Source: Chitinophaga sancti
Lineage (GTDB): Bacteria; Bacteroidota; Bacteroidia; Chitinophagales; Chitinophagaceae
DNA: 64,000 nucleotides
Assembly (NCBI RefSeq): GCF_034087045.1
Contig: NZ_CP139247.1
Span: 2,320,001 to 2,384,000 of the forward strand
Direction of reading: 5' to 3'
Position 1 is the first letter of the stretch; each line of letters starts with the position of its first letter. Shown here in pieces: positions 44,332 to 54,426 of the stretch. The translations under genes were made by a program, and so were the position numbers. Below the pieces are notes generated by a model, which saw only the letters and a list, made by a program, of their open reading frames with translations, was not told where the DNA came from and ran no database searches.

Positions 44332-44593
44332 ATGAAAAATCCTGATGGCATGAGTCCTAATGATATTGTGGTTCAAGGTATCCAAGCGTTTCAGCAAAGA
44401 GTGCTTAATGATTTACGGAAAGCAACAGGAGCCAATCTCTCAATGGATATCAATGGTCATATAAGTATGACTATTGGATATGAAACACATTATATCAAAT
44501 CGGAATCTTCAAATTTGGTATCTTATTGGTTCTGAACATTCAACTACCATTACGGAGACAAGTGAGATAGGAGGAAATGAAAAAAATGCCTAA
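44332..44593 (+). pseudogene. Orphan, frameshifted RHS toxin tail (M91-cassette family)
   Basis: The first 67 codons start at NPDGMSPNDIVVQGIQAFQQRVL, homologous to the beginning of the toxin tail at 61323 ([22 protein letters not shown]), i.e. right at the RHS-core/toxin junction. After a frameshift near 44515 the homology resumes (LIGSEHSTTITET versus [13 protein letters not shown]) and stops at 44593. The zinc-peptidase part is missing. No RHS core precedes it, so this is a displaced, decayed cassette; its immunity gene follows. Confidence 0.75.
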
Positions 44594-44605
44594 ACTGCAA
44601 TCCTT

Positions 44606-45223
44606 ATGAGATGGATATTCGCCTTATTAATTAGCACCACGCTTTATGGACAATCATCCTCCTTAGATGAGATAAACATTAAATGGAACAAAAGAACGTT
44701 GTCTGATATGGCTGCCCAATTAAAATCTGAACTTAATGATCCTAAATTATATTATCGGGATTCAATAAATTATTCAACCTATTTGGAAATGTTATCAGTC
44801 GATAGTATTGATGAAATTTCAGATCGTTTCACATTTTTGAAGCATGTATCATTATTCTATCCTGGTTTTTTTAATGATTATTATGTTATTGAATTAACGA
44901 AATTAGGAGAATTGCTACGAACATTTAAGTTTATCGTAGAAATAAATGGGAATAATACAGTGAATGTTTATGGATTTTGGAGGGTTGCTGGTGGTTGGGA
45001 ATCTGTAGGTATAAGAAAAGGAATTAAATTAGAAATAAGGGGGTTAAATGAAATACTTGTTGATACTAAGGGCCTTAATATGGAAAGGATTATTGTTACT
45101 CAATTTAAGGGGGATAATGTGCTCTTATCGAAGTATTTTGGTGTTTTTGCATTACCAGGTGGTAACCTTATTCCTAAGGTTCTATCCATGTATCTTTCGT
45201 CTTACGAGAGATATGATAATTGA
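44606..45223 (+). CDS. Exported immunity-protein candidate, paralogue of 61976-62593
   Basis: A 205-residue protein with a signal peptide (MRWIFALLISTTLYGQ). It is homologous along its length to the gene that overlaps the M91-like toxin at 61979; shared blocks are VIEL/VIEITxxGE, FKFIVE/FKFVLD, WESVGI/WESIGI and [18 protein letters not shown]. It follows a decayed toxin tail of the same family by 12 bp. Both copies therefore sit directly behind the same toxin type, which is the basis for calling them immunity proteins. Export suggests the toxin is neutralised in the periplasm. Confidence 0.65.
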   Translation: MRWIFALLISTTLYGQSSSLDEINIKWNKRTLSDMAAQLKSELNDPKLYYRDSINYSTYLEMLSVDSIDEISDRFTFLKHVSLFYPGFFNDYYVIELTKLGELLRTFKFIVEINGNNTVNVYGFWRVAGGWESVGIRKGIKLEIRGLNEILVDTKGLNMERIIVTQFKGDNVLLSKYFGVFALPGGNLIPKVLSMYLSSYERYDN

Positions 45224-45348
45224 TAAGTTTAATGTGCAAAAGGATTGAAGTGATGCCTGGAAGAAAAATATGCGTATTAATAACGATTTAACCTGTAATG
45301 AATGCAAATGATTAATAGAATCAGTCAACTATTCCTGCTTTTTAAATA

Positions 45349-45442
45349 TTAAGCAAGTGTTCCCTGTGCCCTGATTTCCACAGCTGTTACAGACCGAAGT
45401 ATATCAGATAATATTCAAAAAATGATTGATGAAAAAGATCAG
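45349..45442 (+). pseudogene. Possible toxin-tail remnant upstream of a membrane immunity gene
   Basis: The frame ending ALISTAVTDRSISDNIQKMIDEK before TAA at 45440-45442 reads like the tail of a protein and lies 14 bp before the next gene. It fits the cassette pattern of this island (tail, then immunity gene) but is short and without recognised homologue. Confidence 0.25.
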
Positions 45443-45456
45443 TAACAAAAAAGGGA

Positions 45457-45840
45457 ATGATGTATAGTCGAATTTTTATAAGTACGTACAAGTATTACTC
45501 AAAATTTAAAAATCAAAGCCCACGATTTAGTGCTGCTATGGTACTTACATTAAGTCAATTTTGTACGCTTATGTTGATACTTATAATCCTGCAAAGAGCA
45601 TTAATATGGGATGCAGCTAAATATATTCCAAGCAAATTTGTAGTCCTTCCGATTCTTTTTGTTTGGGTATTAACCATCTATAAGTACTTTTCTGAGGAAA
45701 GGATTAGCCTTCTTATGAAAAGCTTTAATGAATTACCTAAAGGGACACGCCAATTTTGGGCTGTCATGAGCCTGGTGTTCTTTGTACTACCTATGATTTT
45801 AATTGCTATTGTTGGTTGGGGACCTCGCCCTCAGTTTTAA
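45457..45840 (+). CDS. Small membrane protein, immunity-like
   Basis: A 127-residue protein with about three hydrophobic helices (FCTLMLILIILQRALIW, FVVLPILFVWVLTIYKYF, FWAVMSLVFFVLPMILIAIVGW). AT-rich like the other small genes here. Its placement in a row of toxin remnants suggests an immunity protein against a membrane-acting or secreted toxin; the family is not recognised. Confidence 0.5.
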   Translation: MMYSRIFISTYKYYSKFKNQSPRFSAAMVLTLSQFCTLMLILIILQRALIWDAAKYIPSKFVVLPILFVWVLTIYKYFSEERISLLMKSFNELPKGTRQFWAVMSLVFFVLPMILIAIVGWGPRPQF

Positions 45841-45866
45841 TTTGTGCTTATTTAACAGTTAAAATA

Positions 45867-46178
45867 ATGAAATAGCTCCTCTTCTTCATAAGAATTCCCT
45901 TTTTCATAATACTAAGCGGAAATACTCAGCACTATAACGATATCGTTCGTTTAAAAGTTTACTACATCATTGAAAAATCAAAGGGTGATATCTTCAAAAT
46001 AAAGACAAATATATTGCAGTACCTGCTATTGCGCTCCAATATCCCCGTATTAGACACCAGCCTTATTTTCCCAAACGTACAGCCTAAAATATACAGGTGT
46101 CTTTGCAAAATAGTTAGTTTATGGAGTTGCCGAAAATTGAAGGTTGGGTTTTGGGTAGGTTTTAAAACAAACTATTAG
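45867..46178 (+). pseudogene. Decayed small exported protein with stop at codon 3
   Basis: ATG AAA is followed by TAG, and then the same frame is open for 100 codons with a hydrophobic leader (LLFFIRIPFFIILSGN) and a protein-like body (YNDIVRLKVYYIIEKSKGD). The pattern is that of an exported immunity-type gene knocked out by one nonsense codon. A different start cannot be found. Confidence 0.35.
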
Positions 46179-46539
46179 CTAAGGATGACGTTTGTTTAAA
46201 ATTTAGCTCTTGAATAATCGTTTCCGGTCTATCGTGTGGCATTAAGAAGAACTGGACCTTTGAAACAGCTCCTAATATGCCAAAGGGAAAAAATTTCTTT
46301 AGTTGATACTTTTGGCAAAGATGAAAAGCAAGCCATCAATGATTGGCCTGACTGTCTCTAATAAAAAAAATGAGGATAATTTTTCGCAACTGATTGGTAC
46401 AATTCATCAGTTATATTATTTGCATGATCAAAATCATTCATGCGGCTTTCTATCTTGGCTTTAACAGCAATCTGTTTGATATCCGTTTATTCCTTAAATA
46501 AGGAGATGAGGTGCCTTCTTTTTCTTAAGTTGGTAGCTA
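46179..46539. other. Region of small coding relics
   Basis: No intact gene. On the plus strand, codons for NWTFETAPNMPKGKNFFS and, after a frameshift, DTFGKDEKQAINDWPDCL run from 46214 to 46361. On the minus strand, a 42-codon fragment (46358-46486, KAKIESRMNDFDHANNITDE) ends in TAG. Both read like protein and are probably remains of toxin tails or immunity genes. Confidence 0.3.
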
Positions 46540-46842
46540 TCAACTGTTAGCAGGATGCATTTCTACTAATTCTTTAAATTTTTCCAGCAACAATTCTAGT
46601 TTGGTTAGATCTCCTGCAGCAAAATACTCTTTGTTTTTAACCTTCACAAAATACCAATCATACTCTGTTTTGTCTTCCTGAATTACCATTTCTATATTTT
46701 CCAAATTAGTCTCAGCCAGGTCAATAGTAACGTGCCAGCCAGGATTGTCGGATATACCGATATTAATTCCATACATATGCTCCCAGTCGCCATTGCATTG
46801 AGAGCGCACCCAACCTGATATCCATGTAAGTATTGTACTCAT
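46540..46842 (-). CDS. Imm53-like immunity protein
   Basis: A 100-residue soluble protein. The opening LTWISGWVRSQCNGDWEHMYGI, then NPGWHVTIDLAET and a C-terminal LLLEKFKELVE, match the Imm53 pattern (W...QSQCNGDWEH.YGI...NPGW). Imm53 proteins protect against polymorphic toxin tails. No intact partner toxin is adjacent, so this is an orphan immunity gene. Confidence 0.8.
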   Translation of the reverse strand: MSTILTWISGWVRSQCNGDWEHMYGINIGISDNPGWHVTIDLAETNLENIEMVIQEDKTEYDWYFVKVKNKEYFAAGDLTKLELLLEKFKELVEMHPANS

Positions 46843-46946
46843 ATCGCTTCATTTAATTTTTGGCATTGACCAAGCTGTTTAACCAAGTCACATTATATAA
46901 TAGGCAAATCAATGCGGTTTGCCTATTGCTTTTTAAGATTGGTTTA

Positions 46947-47156
46947 TTATTTATTCATTGATTTGATAGCCAACTTTATTAGATCAATCATATCTACATC
47001 AAGTTGCACTGCCAGTATCTCAAAGTTACTAAGATTAACCTGATTAGTGCTATGTACCTTTCGATGTAAGGTAGAGTAATTGATACCAGTGTCTTTACAA
47101 ACTACGGAGACAGGAATAGCATCAAATATATCAGCAAATTTTTGAAAGCAAGATAA
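46947..47156 (-). pseudogene. 5'-truncated HTH (XRE-type) regulator
   Basis: A 69-codon open frame with no start codon before its stop-bounded upper end. It contains IPVSVVCKDTGINYSTLHRKVHS followed by a helix pair ending AVQLDVDMIDLIKLA, the layout of small Bacteroidota Cro/cI-type helix-turn-helix proteins. The N-terminal end is lost, so it is probably non-functional. Lies between Imm53 and the coiled-coil outer-membrane gene; the rest of 46843-47211 holds no gene. Confidence 0.45.
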
Positions 47157-47211
47157 TTATGTGCTATTTCATGGCAGCTACTCCCCTCGTTAGATGCTTA
47201 CTCCTTAATTA

Positions 47212-48627
47212 TCACATCGTATATCCTATTCTCACCTTAATACTACTCGTCGCAGGAAAATTCCTGTTTGCCAAAAAATCATATAAGACCATCAAATTCC
47301 CCTTTAGCTTCGCATTTATTTTATATTTTTTTGAAATCCCCAACAATGCACTCCCTTGCCAGCTACTTATATTTCCCAACTGAGATACATTCGTAAAAGA
47401 AGACACATAATTCTCCTCAAATCCCCCATTTACAAAAAATGTTCCCTTCAGTTTCCAATCTGCGTAAGATCTCAATCCAATACCCTGGTGGGTAAAAGCA
47501 ATATGATTCCAACCACTTCCCATTCCTAACTTATAAGAGATTCCAACACCAGCGGAACCGTTCTTATGAAACTTATATCCCACCTGTCCGGCAATATCTG
47601 TTGTAGTAGGGTAATAAGACGTGTTTTTTTGAAATTGCAGGTTTCCACCAAACTCCAACCGTTGCAAAAAGCGTTTTGTCTTCATCGGATTCGGTTTAAA
47701 ATCTGGCATATCCCCTACATTATCTAAATTGGAATATTTATCCTTCAACTCATTCAGCTGTGACTTTGCTTGTGCCAACTGTTGACTCACTGCCTGCTGT
47801 GCACCGGGATCATTCCCCAATCGCTGGGAAATAATAGACTCAACCTGGCTACGGGTTTGCAACCCTGCCAGACTAGCCGTGCTGGTACTGCTGGCACCAA
47901 CCAGGTTGAACAAACTGGCATATTGGGAATGTTGAGAAATGAAATTGTTATATGCAGGTAAGGTTTTTAACAGTTTGACCGCCTTTTCCTCTGCCTTCTT
48001 TCTGTCAGAGAGTGTCGTTTTATATTCATTGAGTTGCTGGCCGTAATAGTACGCTTCTTTATTCAGGTTCGTCAGTTCCTTTCCAAAACCATTATAATTC
48101 GATAATTGCTCCTTTAATTGCTGCCTTTGTTCCCGCAGGTATGCTTTGACCTGCTCTGCCTGTTGCAGGCTATTCTGGAGATCATCTACGCTTTTTGTTG
48201 CATTTGCCAGTTTACTGCTTTCGGAACCTATGATGCTTTTAGACTCCTGCAGGAATTTCATAGAGTTTTGCAAAGTATCCAAATAGGCGCCGCCGGCATT
48301 GGAATTGATCCCGGTTACCTTTCTGCCCATGCCCTCTTTCAGATTATTCAGGCTATCAATCGATTTAGTAAATATTCGTTTCGCTGCTGTAGAATCCACT
48401 TTCATCAACTTCGCCTGCATTTTCTTTTCCTGTCGGGCAAAACGGTTCAATGCCTGCACCGTACGTTTATCAACTTGCGCCTGCACTTTATCTGATTTAC
48501 GCTTTACCTGTGACAGGTACCTGTCAGGCAGGGAGATGACGCTATCCATTTTAATTGTAGAATCGGCAGGAACAAATTGGATTGAATTGGACAACCCAGT
48601 AAATGCGGCAAGTAGAAATATATTCAT
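47212..48627 (-). CDS. Coiled-coil protein with C-terminal outer-membrane barrel
   Basis: A 471-residue protein. ATG 48627 is chosen (MNIFLLAAFTGLSNS, a signal peptide) over a frame from 48696. Residues ~30-320 are long heptad-rich coiled coil (RQEKKMQAKLMKVDS, LQQAEQVKAYLREQRQQLKEQL). Residues ~330-471 are alternating amphipathic strands (RLEFGGNLQFQKN, GVGISYKLGMGSG) ending GYTM, as an outer-membrane barrel would. It could be a cell-envelope scaffold or export factor. It is divergent from the large RHS operon, with one small membrane gene between, and a role in toxin display is only a possibility. Confidence 0.65.
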   Translation of the reverse strand: MNIFLLAAFTGLSNSIQFVPADSTIKMDSVISLPDRYLSQVKRKSDKVQAQVDKRTVQALNRFARQEKKMQAKLMKVDSTAAKRIFTKSIDSLNNLKEGMGRKVTGINSNAGGAYLDTLQNSMKFLQESKSIIGSESSKLANATKSVDDLQNSLQQAEQVKAYLREQRQQLKEQLSNYNGFGKELTNLNKEAYYYGQQLNEYKTTLSDRKKAEEKAVKLLKTLPAYNNFISQHSQYASLFNLVGASSTSTASLAGLQTRSQVESIISQRLGNDPGAQQAVSQQLAQAKSQLNELKDKYSNLDNVGDMPDFKPNPMKTKRFLQRLEFGGNLQFQKNTSYYPTTTDIAGQVGYKFHKNGSAGVGISYKLGMGSGWNHIAFTHQGIGLRSYADWKLKGTFFVNGGFEENYVSSFTNVSQLGNISSWQGSALLGISKKYKINAKLKGNLMVLYDFLANRNFPATSSIKVRIGYTM

Positions 48628-48728
48628 GGTATAAGTAAAAGGTTTACAAACTCGCCTGGTAAAAGTATTGTTATAATCGAAAAAGAGGAATAACAAATTC
48701 TTAGTATGATGTAGCGCTTATTAAACAT

Positions 48729-49043
48729 TCAATTCTTCGTTATTAATTCATGAATAATTGCTCCTATCCAGAATATGCCCGTTATAGAAAATCCCAATCC
48801 CAATATTCTCTGCTTATATCCCAAAAGGATGATCGATCCTATCACAATTAAGACAGGGCCACTGAGAAAAACCTGGATATATGAATGAAGTGGTAATAAT
48901 GGGAAGTAGTTATAAATACCTTTATAGTCTTGTAAAAAATATAATAATATGGGATAAACCATGATTATTCCTATGATATACAAGAAAATTAAAACTGTTT
49001 GTCTTACTGAAGTAGCCATAAATAAATGATAAAACTGTTTCAA
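48729..49043 (-). CDS. Small membrane protein, unknown
   Basis: A 104-residue protein with three hydrophobic helices (VLIFLYIIGIIMVYPILLYF, VFLSGPVLIVIGSIILLG, LGFSITGIFWIGAII). The second Met (residue 9) could also be the start. No family recognised. The 243 bp up to the next gene are AT-rich and must contain divergent promoters. Confidence 0.45.
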   Translation of the reverse strand: MKQFYHLFMATSVRQTVLIFLYIIGIIMVYPILLYFLQDYKGIYNYFPLLPLHSYIQVFLSGPVLIVIGSIILLGYKQRILGLGFSITGIFWIGAIIHELITKN

Positions 49044-49286
49044 GCTAATGAAATTTTAAAGAAGTAAATTCTAAGAACCGTACACTTAATGAATAGTCTC
49101 GGTAATATTCATCTTTCACCCTGCAAATTCCCCTTGTTTATCTATAAAATTAGCCTATCCATATTTTTATTAAATCATTAGTTAACTTCCCTGGTTATCT
49201 TTAAGATTTCCTATTCCATTTAACCTCTCCTGGCATTGTAGCATCGTACGTAAACCTGGTTTAATTCCCTAGCCGCTATTTATTTA

Positions 49287-52200
49287 ATGATGTATACCCG
49301 TATTAAAACATGTTTTATTCTGTGGATGTTGCTAATATACCTAAATGCGACAAAAGGCCAGTCCCCATCCATAGTACCCTTACCTGCAGAAGCAGCAGCC
49401 CTCTTTCAATACAACAGTACCCCTGTAAGTATGATGACGGGCATCCCGCAAATCTCTTACCCGATTTACGAAATCAATACCGGCAAAATAAAGGTACCTA
49501 TCACCCTCAGTTATCACGCCTCTGGAATAAAGGTTACCCAGAAAGCCACCTGGGTAGGCCTTGGATGGTCACTTATGGCAGGCGGCTCTATCGCTCGCCA
49601 GATCAGGGGAGATGAGGATGAGACAGAAACTTATGGCTGGTTTAATCAAAGTACACCTATTAACAGCTTTGGTAGTGTGGTGACTTATGATGGACGAAAA
49701 AACTACTACGAAAGCAGGCCTGACCTGCAACCAGATTTTTTCAATTATAATTTCACTGGTAAATCAGGGCGGTTTCTATATTCCAGGGACCAGAAGAATT
49801 TTGTCACTGCTCCCTATCAACCTGTCAGAATTGCCCATACCAGTGATAATAACTATATAGTCACAGATGATGATGGCAGCCGCTATTTCTTTACACAAAA
49901 ATTCAACACGACTACTGATAATTCAGGGCTTCAAACACACGTCATCGGTTGGAACCTGACTAAAATCATATCCAATGACGGTGCAGACAGTGTACTATTT
50001 AACTATGAAACCGTCACAGGTAACGGGGATAAAGCCGCCGACAACGTACTAACTTTTAATAAGGTATACCGCAAGAACGTATCAGGTACAGATGATGCGG
50101 CCTCCTATGTAGCTGATGAAGTGGTCAAAACCATCTCTTACTCTTATAATAATGTACCTAAGATCAGTGAAATCATTTTTCGGCAGGGTAAAGTGAAGTT
50201 CTATGCCAATACTGTCAGGACCGACTATGCAGGCAATGCGCTGGATAGCATTGTCGTATATAGCAATGATAATGGCACTTACAACCGTGTTAAAAAGGTT
50301 TCATTTAACTATAGTTACTTTTACACGGGTAATTCATATCCCAGCTTTACAGATTACCGGCTCAAACTCCTTTCATTTTCCAACGAGGACCTGAATGGAG
50401 AACAACCGGAAAAGTATACCTTCGATTACAACAGTACAACCTTACCCAATACATTATCCTGCTCACAGGATTGGTGGGGATTCTACAATGGTGTAACACA
50501 ATACACCCTCATGCCCAAACAACTCCCGTCTCAGACAGAAATTCAAAAGTTTGGGAAGTTAGGCACTGCAGACAGGTCTGCTTCTGAAACATATATTATG
50601 GCAGGCATCCTGAATAAGGTAACCTATCCAACCGGAGGGTATACCACTTACGATTATGCCATTAATAAATATGAGAGAACGCCTGATAATAAAGACTCTA
50701 CAATAGCTTCCATTACACTGGCCGGTCCTGCAAAGGTAGGCGTCACTTATGGCTGGGATAGTGCCACAACGACATTCCAGGTCAGACCTCCTAACAATAA
50801 CCAGTATTATTATGAACTGGATATCTCGATAGATTTTTCAGCATCTTCTGCCAATCCAACGCTGAGTTATGCACAGGAGGTACAGCTGAGAGACCTTACC
50901 ACTGCTAAAATAGTCGCCAGCTGGAATTCTGATGCCTATCTCAATGCAGGTACAAACGGGACAGCTCATACGCTCACGGCCACTTACACCTGCGATACCA
51001 GTCATACATACCAGTTATACGTGGGGATCAATGATCTGCCTACTACTACCGTAACTGCAAGCATTTCCATCGCCGTTCCGGACAATAGTACAAAATACAA
51101 ATATGGTGGTGGCATCCGTGTAGAAACAATCAGTAGTTATAATCTTGACAATACCCTGCAGAAGAAAGATGTGTATAAGTATGGGGAAAATGAATCTGGT
51201 ATAGGTTATATGCCTACTTCAGCGGATGATATGATGACTAATATCTTTTACACTACCAGTACCAGGAGAAATGTCGCAGTATCTTCTACTGGTTGTAAAA
51301 CGGAAGATGGTAACAAATATACTTATATCGCCCAATCTACCTATCCTACTGTCACTTTCCAGGGAGCGAATGTATTATACCCTTATGTTACAAAGTATGA
51401 ATACAGCAATACCCGTCCCAATGGTAAAACAATGTTTACGTACAATATCCCCAATGACTTTGTGACCATTGGTAACCAATCTGCCCTTGGAGGAAAGGAA
51501 AGAATTGATAACGGGCTTTCAGATGAATTGCCAATAAAGACTTCGTATTATAAATTCAACAGCACTGACAGCTCCTTTTCACTTATAAAAGAAACAGTCA
51601 ATACCTGGGAGCTATTCAACTTTACTCAGGACTCTGCCCTCATGGTGTTCCCTACCACAGAATATGCCACCACTGAGCATTGTGTAGACGCTTATACCGA
51701 CTACAGTTCATTTATCTACATGGTAAAAAGCGGTGGGCGACATCTGGCTGTTGTTACAGATAATAACTACGATGATAATGGTACTGTATTCACTAATACG
51801 GTCAACTACACCTATAATGATAAAAACTACCCTCAAAAAATCACAAAACTCAATAGTAAAAACGATACCCTGGTCACAGAAATCCACTATCCTGGAGAAC
51901 ATAACAGTACAGATGTAAATGCTGGTGTGCTGGACCACATGGTCACAAAAAATATGCTTCGCCAATCTTACTGGCAGGGGAACTATACCAACGGTACCTT
52001 ATTGAGTTACAAACACACGCTGTTTAGTGATACCTGGGAAAGTAACGATAGCCAGATCGCACCAAAAATCGACAGCAACTGGCAATTAGGTAATGATAAT
52101 AGTTTACCGGCTATGACCATCGCTTACCAAAGCTATGGTCAATATGGTAATGTACGTCAGATTAGAGATAATCAGGGTATTACTACTGCTTATATATGGT

Positions 52201-54422
52201 CGGCAGACGGCACTTACCCAGTAGCGCAGACAGCAGGCGCCTCCGTGAATCAAGTGATGTACGATGGGTTTGAAGATGCTGATAGCTGGACGGGTATTAC
52301 CCGCGATGCATCCATCTCCCACACAGGTAGATATGCAGGTTTGATCAGTGGCAGTGGCACTTATGTAAATCCCACCTGGAATACCATTTCTCTTTCCACA
52401 GCGACCTCCTTCCGCTATTCCGGCTGGGTGTATAGCAATGGTCCAGCTGCTACAATCAATCTACTGATGAAAACCAGCTCCGAAACCGGCAGCTATACTT
52501 ATATAGATAATGTATCTACTTCCCAGACTGGAAAGTGGGTATATCTTGAAAAAGAATACAGCATTCCTTCCGGCGTGGCCTATGTAACCCTTCGCCTGGA
52601 CAATAGTAGCAGTGGATCTGTGTGGTTTGATGAAGTCAGTCTGCGTCCTGCCGCTTCACAGATGAGTCATTATTCATTCCTGCCACTTGTAGGTATGAGC
52701 AGTAAGACGGATGAAGGTAATCATACCATCTATTATGAGTTCGATGGCTTAAACCGCCTCAAACTGATCAGGGACAAGGATAAGAATATATTGAAGATGT
52801 ACTGCTACAACTATGCAGGTGATGTAGACAGATGTGAGGGTACCACCTATTACAACGATTACCAGAGTCAGAAATTCTCTAAAACCTGTGCGGTGAGCGG
52901 TGCCAACACGACCGTCACCTATGCCGTTGATGCCGGAAAATACAGTTCCCGTACCAGTGTAGCGGATGCTAATAGTCAAGCGCTTGCAGACATCGCTGCC
53001 AATGGTCAGGCATATGCCAATCTAATGGGTGATTGTAGTTATTACCTGAGTCATCAAATGACAGATACCTTCACCGCAGTATGTGCGGACAATGGGGTTA
53101 GTTCAGCAGTAGTGTACACTTTAACAGAAGGTACAGACACATCCTCCGTAAGCCAGGATGATGCCAATACCAAAGCCAGAGCACGTCTCGATTCACTGGG
53201 GCAACTGTATGCCAACGCCAATGGCTGTACCTGGACCAATGAAGCACAAAGTGGTACCTATACGAAAGTATGTACTTCCTCCTCAGCAGAAGGTACAGCG
53301 GTGACCTATACAGTCGCAGCAGGAACTTATTCATCTACAGTAAGCCTTGCCGCTGCAAATGCACTGGCAAAACAACAGGTGTCTGATAGCGGCCAAACTT
53401 ATGCTAATACGAATGGCCTTTGCTATTATTATAGTGATGCACAATCAGCCACAGCAACAACCGCCTGTTCCACAGGATATGTAGGTACAGATGTCACACT
53501 CACCGTAGCCGCCCGTCATGATTCTTCACTCATTAGCAAAGATTCAGCAAATGCTGCAGCACTGCGATATGCCAATGCAAATGCACAAAGCAATGCTAAT
53601 ACAAATGGCCAGTGTTTAACTTGTAACCTGATCCTGAGTAAGAAATCAGGTAGTAGCAATTTAGGCACCTTTAATGTGTCCATTGTCAATTCCAGCACAG
53701 GTGCAAGCGTTTACAACCAGTCGTTTACCGATCCAACAGATGCTCAGCTGGCAACGTGCTACAGAATAGCCAGTGATGCCACTTATACCATTACTATTAC
53801 TGCCCAGAATTACCTTTATGCTACCGTGAATGGTACAGAAAAAGCTATTAGTCCGGGCGGTAGTCAATCATGGTTGTTAGGACCTACATTAAATATTGTC
53901 CTTTCATCATCCGGTACTATTACTTATAGTAATACAGCCATCAGTAAATCAGTTCAGAAAAACAGCTGTACCAATGACTCCACGGGATCTTATGTGACTT
54001 ATACAGTGGCTGCCGGTAAATATACCTCTACCGTATCACAGGAATATGTGGATTCACTGGCCAATGTGGATGCTACAAACAATGGACAAACATATGCGAA
54101 TACCAATGGTTATTGTTTCCCTTCAGGTAAGAATTTCGCCATCGTGGTAAAAAAAGGTGGCACAAACCCGGGTACGCTTAGCATTACAGCCACAAATACC
54201 AGTACCAGTACAGCAGAAGTAAAGACCACCGCTATTACAGAATGGCCATACTATGCTGCCATCACCAGTGGTAAAACCTTTACCATCTCTATTGCGCCGA
54301 TTGGCTCTGGTATTTCTATGACTGCTGATGTAAATGGTACACAGAAAACGGTATCATCTGGTTCTACCATCACTTTTACCGGTAATTCTGCACCTATCCT
54401 GATCCTCATCTGGAAAAATTAA
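49287..54422 (+). CDS. Large secreted YD/RHS-like protein with five DUF5977 repeats
   Basis: A 1711-residue exported protein, first gene of the RHS operon. After the signal peptide (1-24) comes an RHS/SpvB-type opening ([41 protein letters not shown]) and a long YD-like region. Residues ~985-1125 form a carbohydrate-binding-like jelly roll ([36 protein letters not shown]). From ~1194 to ~1610 there are five ~57-residue DUF5977 units (TYTVAAGxYxSTVS...[11 protein letters not shown]), with a separate beta domain between units 4 and 5. The C-terminus is another beta domain; no toxin tail is seen. The stop is 4 bp before the RHS start, so the two proteins are made together and may form one cell-surface complex. 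Confidence 0.85.
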   Translation: MMYTRIKTCFILWMLLIYLNATKGQSPSIVPLPAEAAALFQYNSTPVSMMTGIPQISYPIYEINTGKIKVPITLSYHASGIKVTQKATWVGLGWSLMAGGSIARQIRGDEDETETYGWFNQSTPINSFGSVVTYDGRKNYYESRPDLQPDFFNYNFTGKSGRFLYSRDQKNFVTAPYQPVRIAHTSDNNYIVTDDDGSRYFFTQKFNTTTDNSGLQTHVIGWNLTKIISNDGADSVLFNYETVTGNGDKAADNVLTFNKVYRKNVSGTDDAASYVADEVVKTISYSYNNVPKISEIIFRQGKVKFYANTVRTDYAGNALDSIVVYSNDNGTYNRVKKVSFNYSYFYTGNSYPSFTDYRLKLLSFSNEDLNGEQPEKYTFDYNSTTLPNTLSCSQDWWGFYNGVTQYTLMPKQLPSQTEIQKFGKLGTADRSASETYIMAGILNKVTYPTGGYTTYDYAINKYERTPDNKDSTIASITLAGPAKVGVTYGWDSATTTFQVRPPNNNQYYYELDISIDFSASSANPTLSYAQEVQLRDLTTAKIVASWNSDAYLNAGTNGTAHTLTATYTCDTSHTYQLYVGINDLPTTTVTASISIAVPDNSTKYKYGGGIRVETISSYNLDNTLQKKDVYKYGENESGIGYMPTSADDMMTNIFYTTSTRRNVAVSSTGCKTEDGNKYTYIAQSTYPTVTFQGANVLYPYVTKYEYSNTRPNGKTMFTYNIPNDFVTIGNQSALGGKERIDNGLSDELPIKTSYYKFNSTDSSFSLIKETVNTWELFNFTQDSALMVFPTTEYATTEHCVDAYTDYSSFIYMVKSGGRHLAVVTDNNYDDNGTVFTNTVNYTYNDKNYPQKITKLNSKNDTLVTEIHYPGEHNSTDVNAGVLDHMVTKNMLRQSYWQGNYTNGTLLSYKHTLFSDTWESNDSQIAPKIDSNWQLGNDNSLPAMTIAYQSYGQYGNVRQIRDNQGITTAYIWSADGTYPVAQTAGASVNQVMYDGFEDADSWTGITRDASISHTGRYAGLISGSGTYVNPTWNTISLSTATSFRYSGWVYSNGPAATINLLMKTSSETGSYTYIDNVSTSQTGKWVYLEKEYSIPSGVAYVTLRLDNSSSGSVWFDEVSLRPAASQMSHYSFLPLVGMSSKTDEGNHTIYYEFDGLNRLKLIRDKDKNILKMYCYNYAGDVDRCEGTTYYNDYQSQKFSKTCAVSGANTTVTYAVDAGKYSSRTSVADANSQALADIAANGQAYANLMGDCSYYLSHQMTDTFTAVCADNGVSSAVVYTLTEGTDTSSVSQDDANTKARARLDSLGQLYANANGCTWTNEAQSGTYTKVCTSSSAEGTAVTYTVAAGTYSSTVSLAAANALAKQQVSDSGQTYANTNGLCYYYSDAQSATATTACSTGYVGTDVTLTVAARHDSSLISKDSANAAALRYANANAQSNANTNGQCLTCNLILSKKSGSSNLGTFNVSIVNSSTGASVYNQSFTDPTDAQLATCYRIASDATYTITITAQNYLYATVNGTEKAISPGGSQSWLLGPTLNIVLSSSGTITYSNTAISKSVQKNSCTNDSTGSYVTYTVAAGKYTSTVSQEYVDSLANVDATNNGQTYANTNGYCFPSGKNFAIVVKKGGTNPGTLSITATNTSTSTAEVKTTAITEWPYYAAITSGKTFTISIAPIGSGISMTADVNGTQKTVSSGSTITFTGNSAPILILIWKN

Positions 54423-54426
54423 ACCT

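Noticed and set aside
50000..54000. CRISPR-like or satellite repeats in the DUF5977 region
   Set aside because: The periodicity is at protein level (~57-residue units) and the DNA copies are diverged; no spacer structure.
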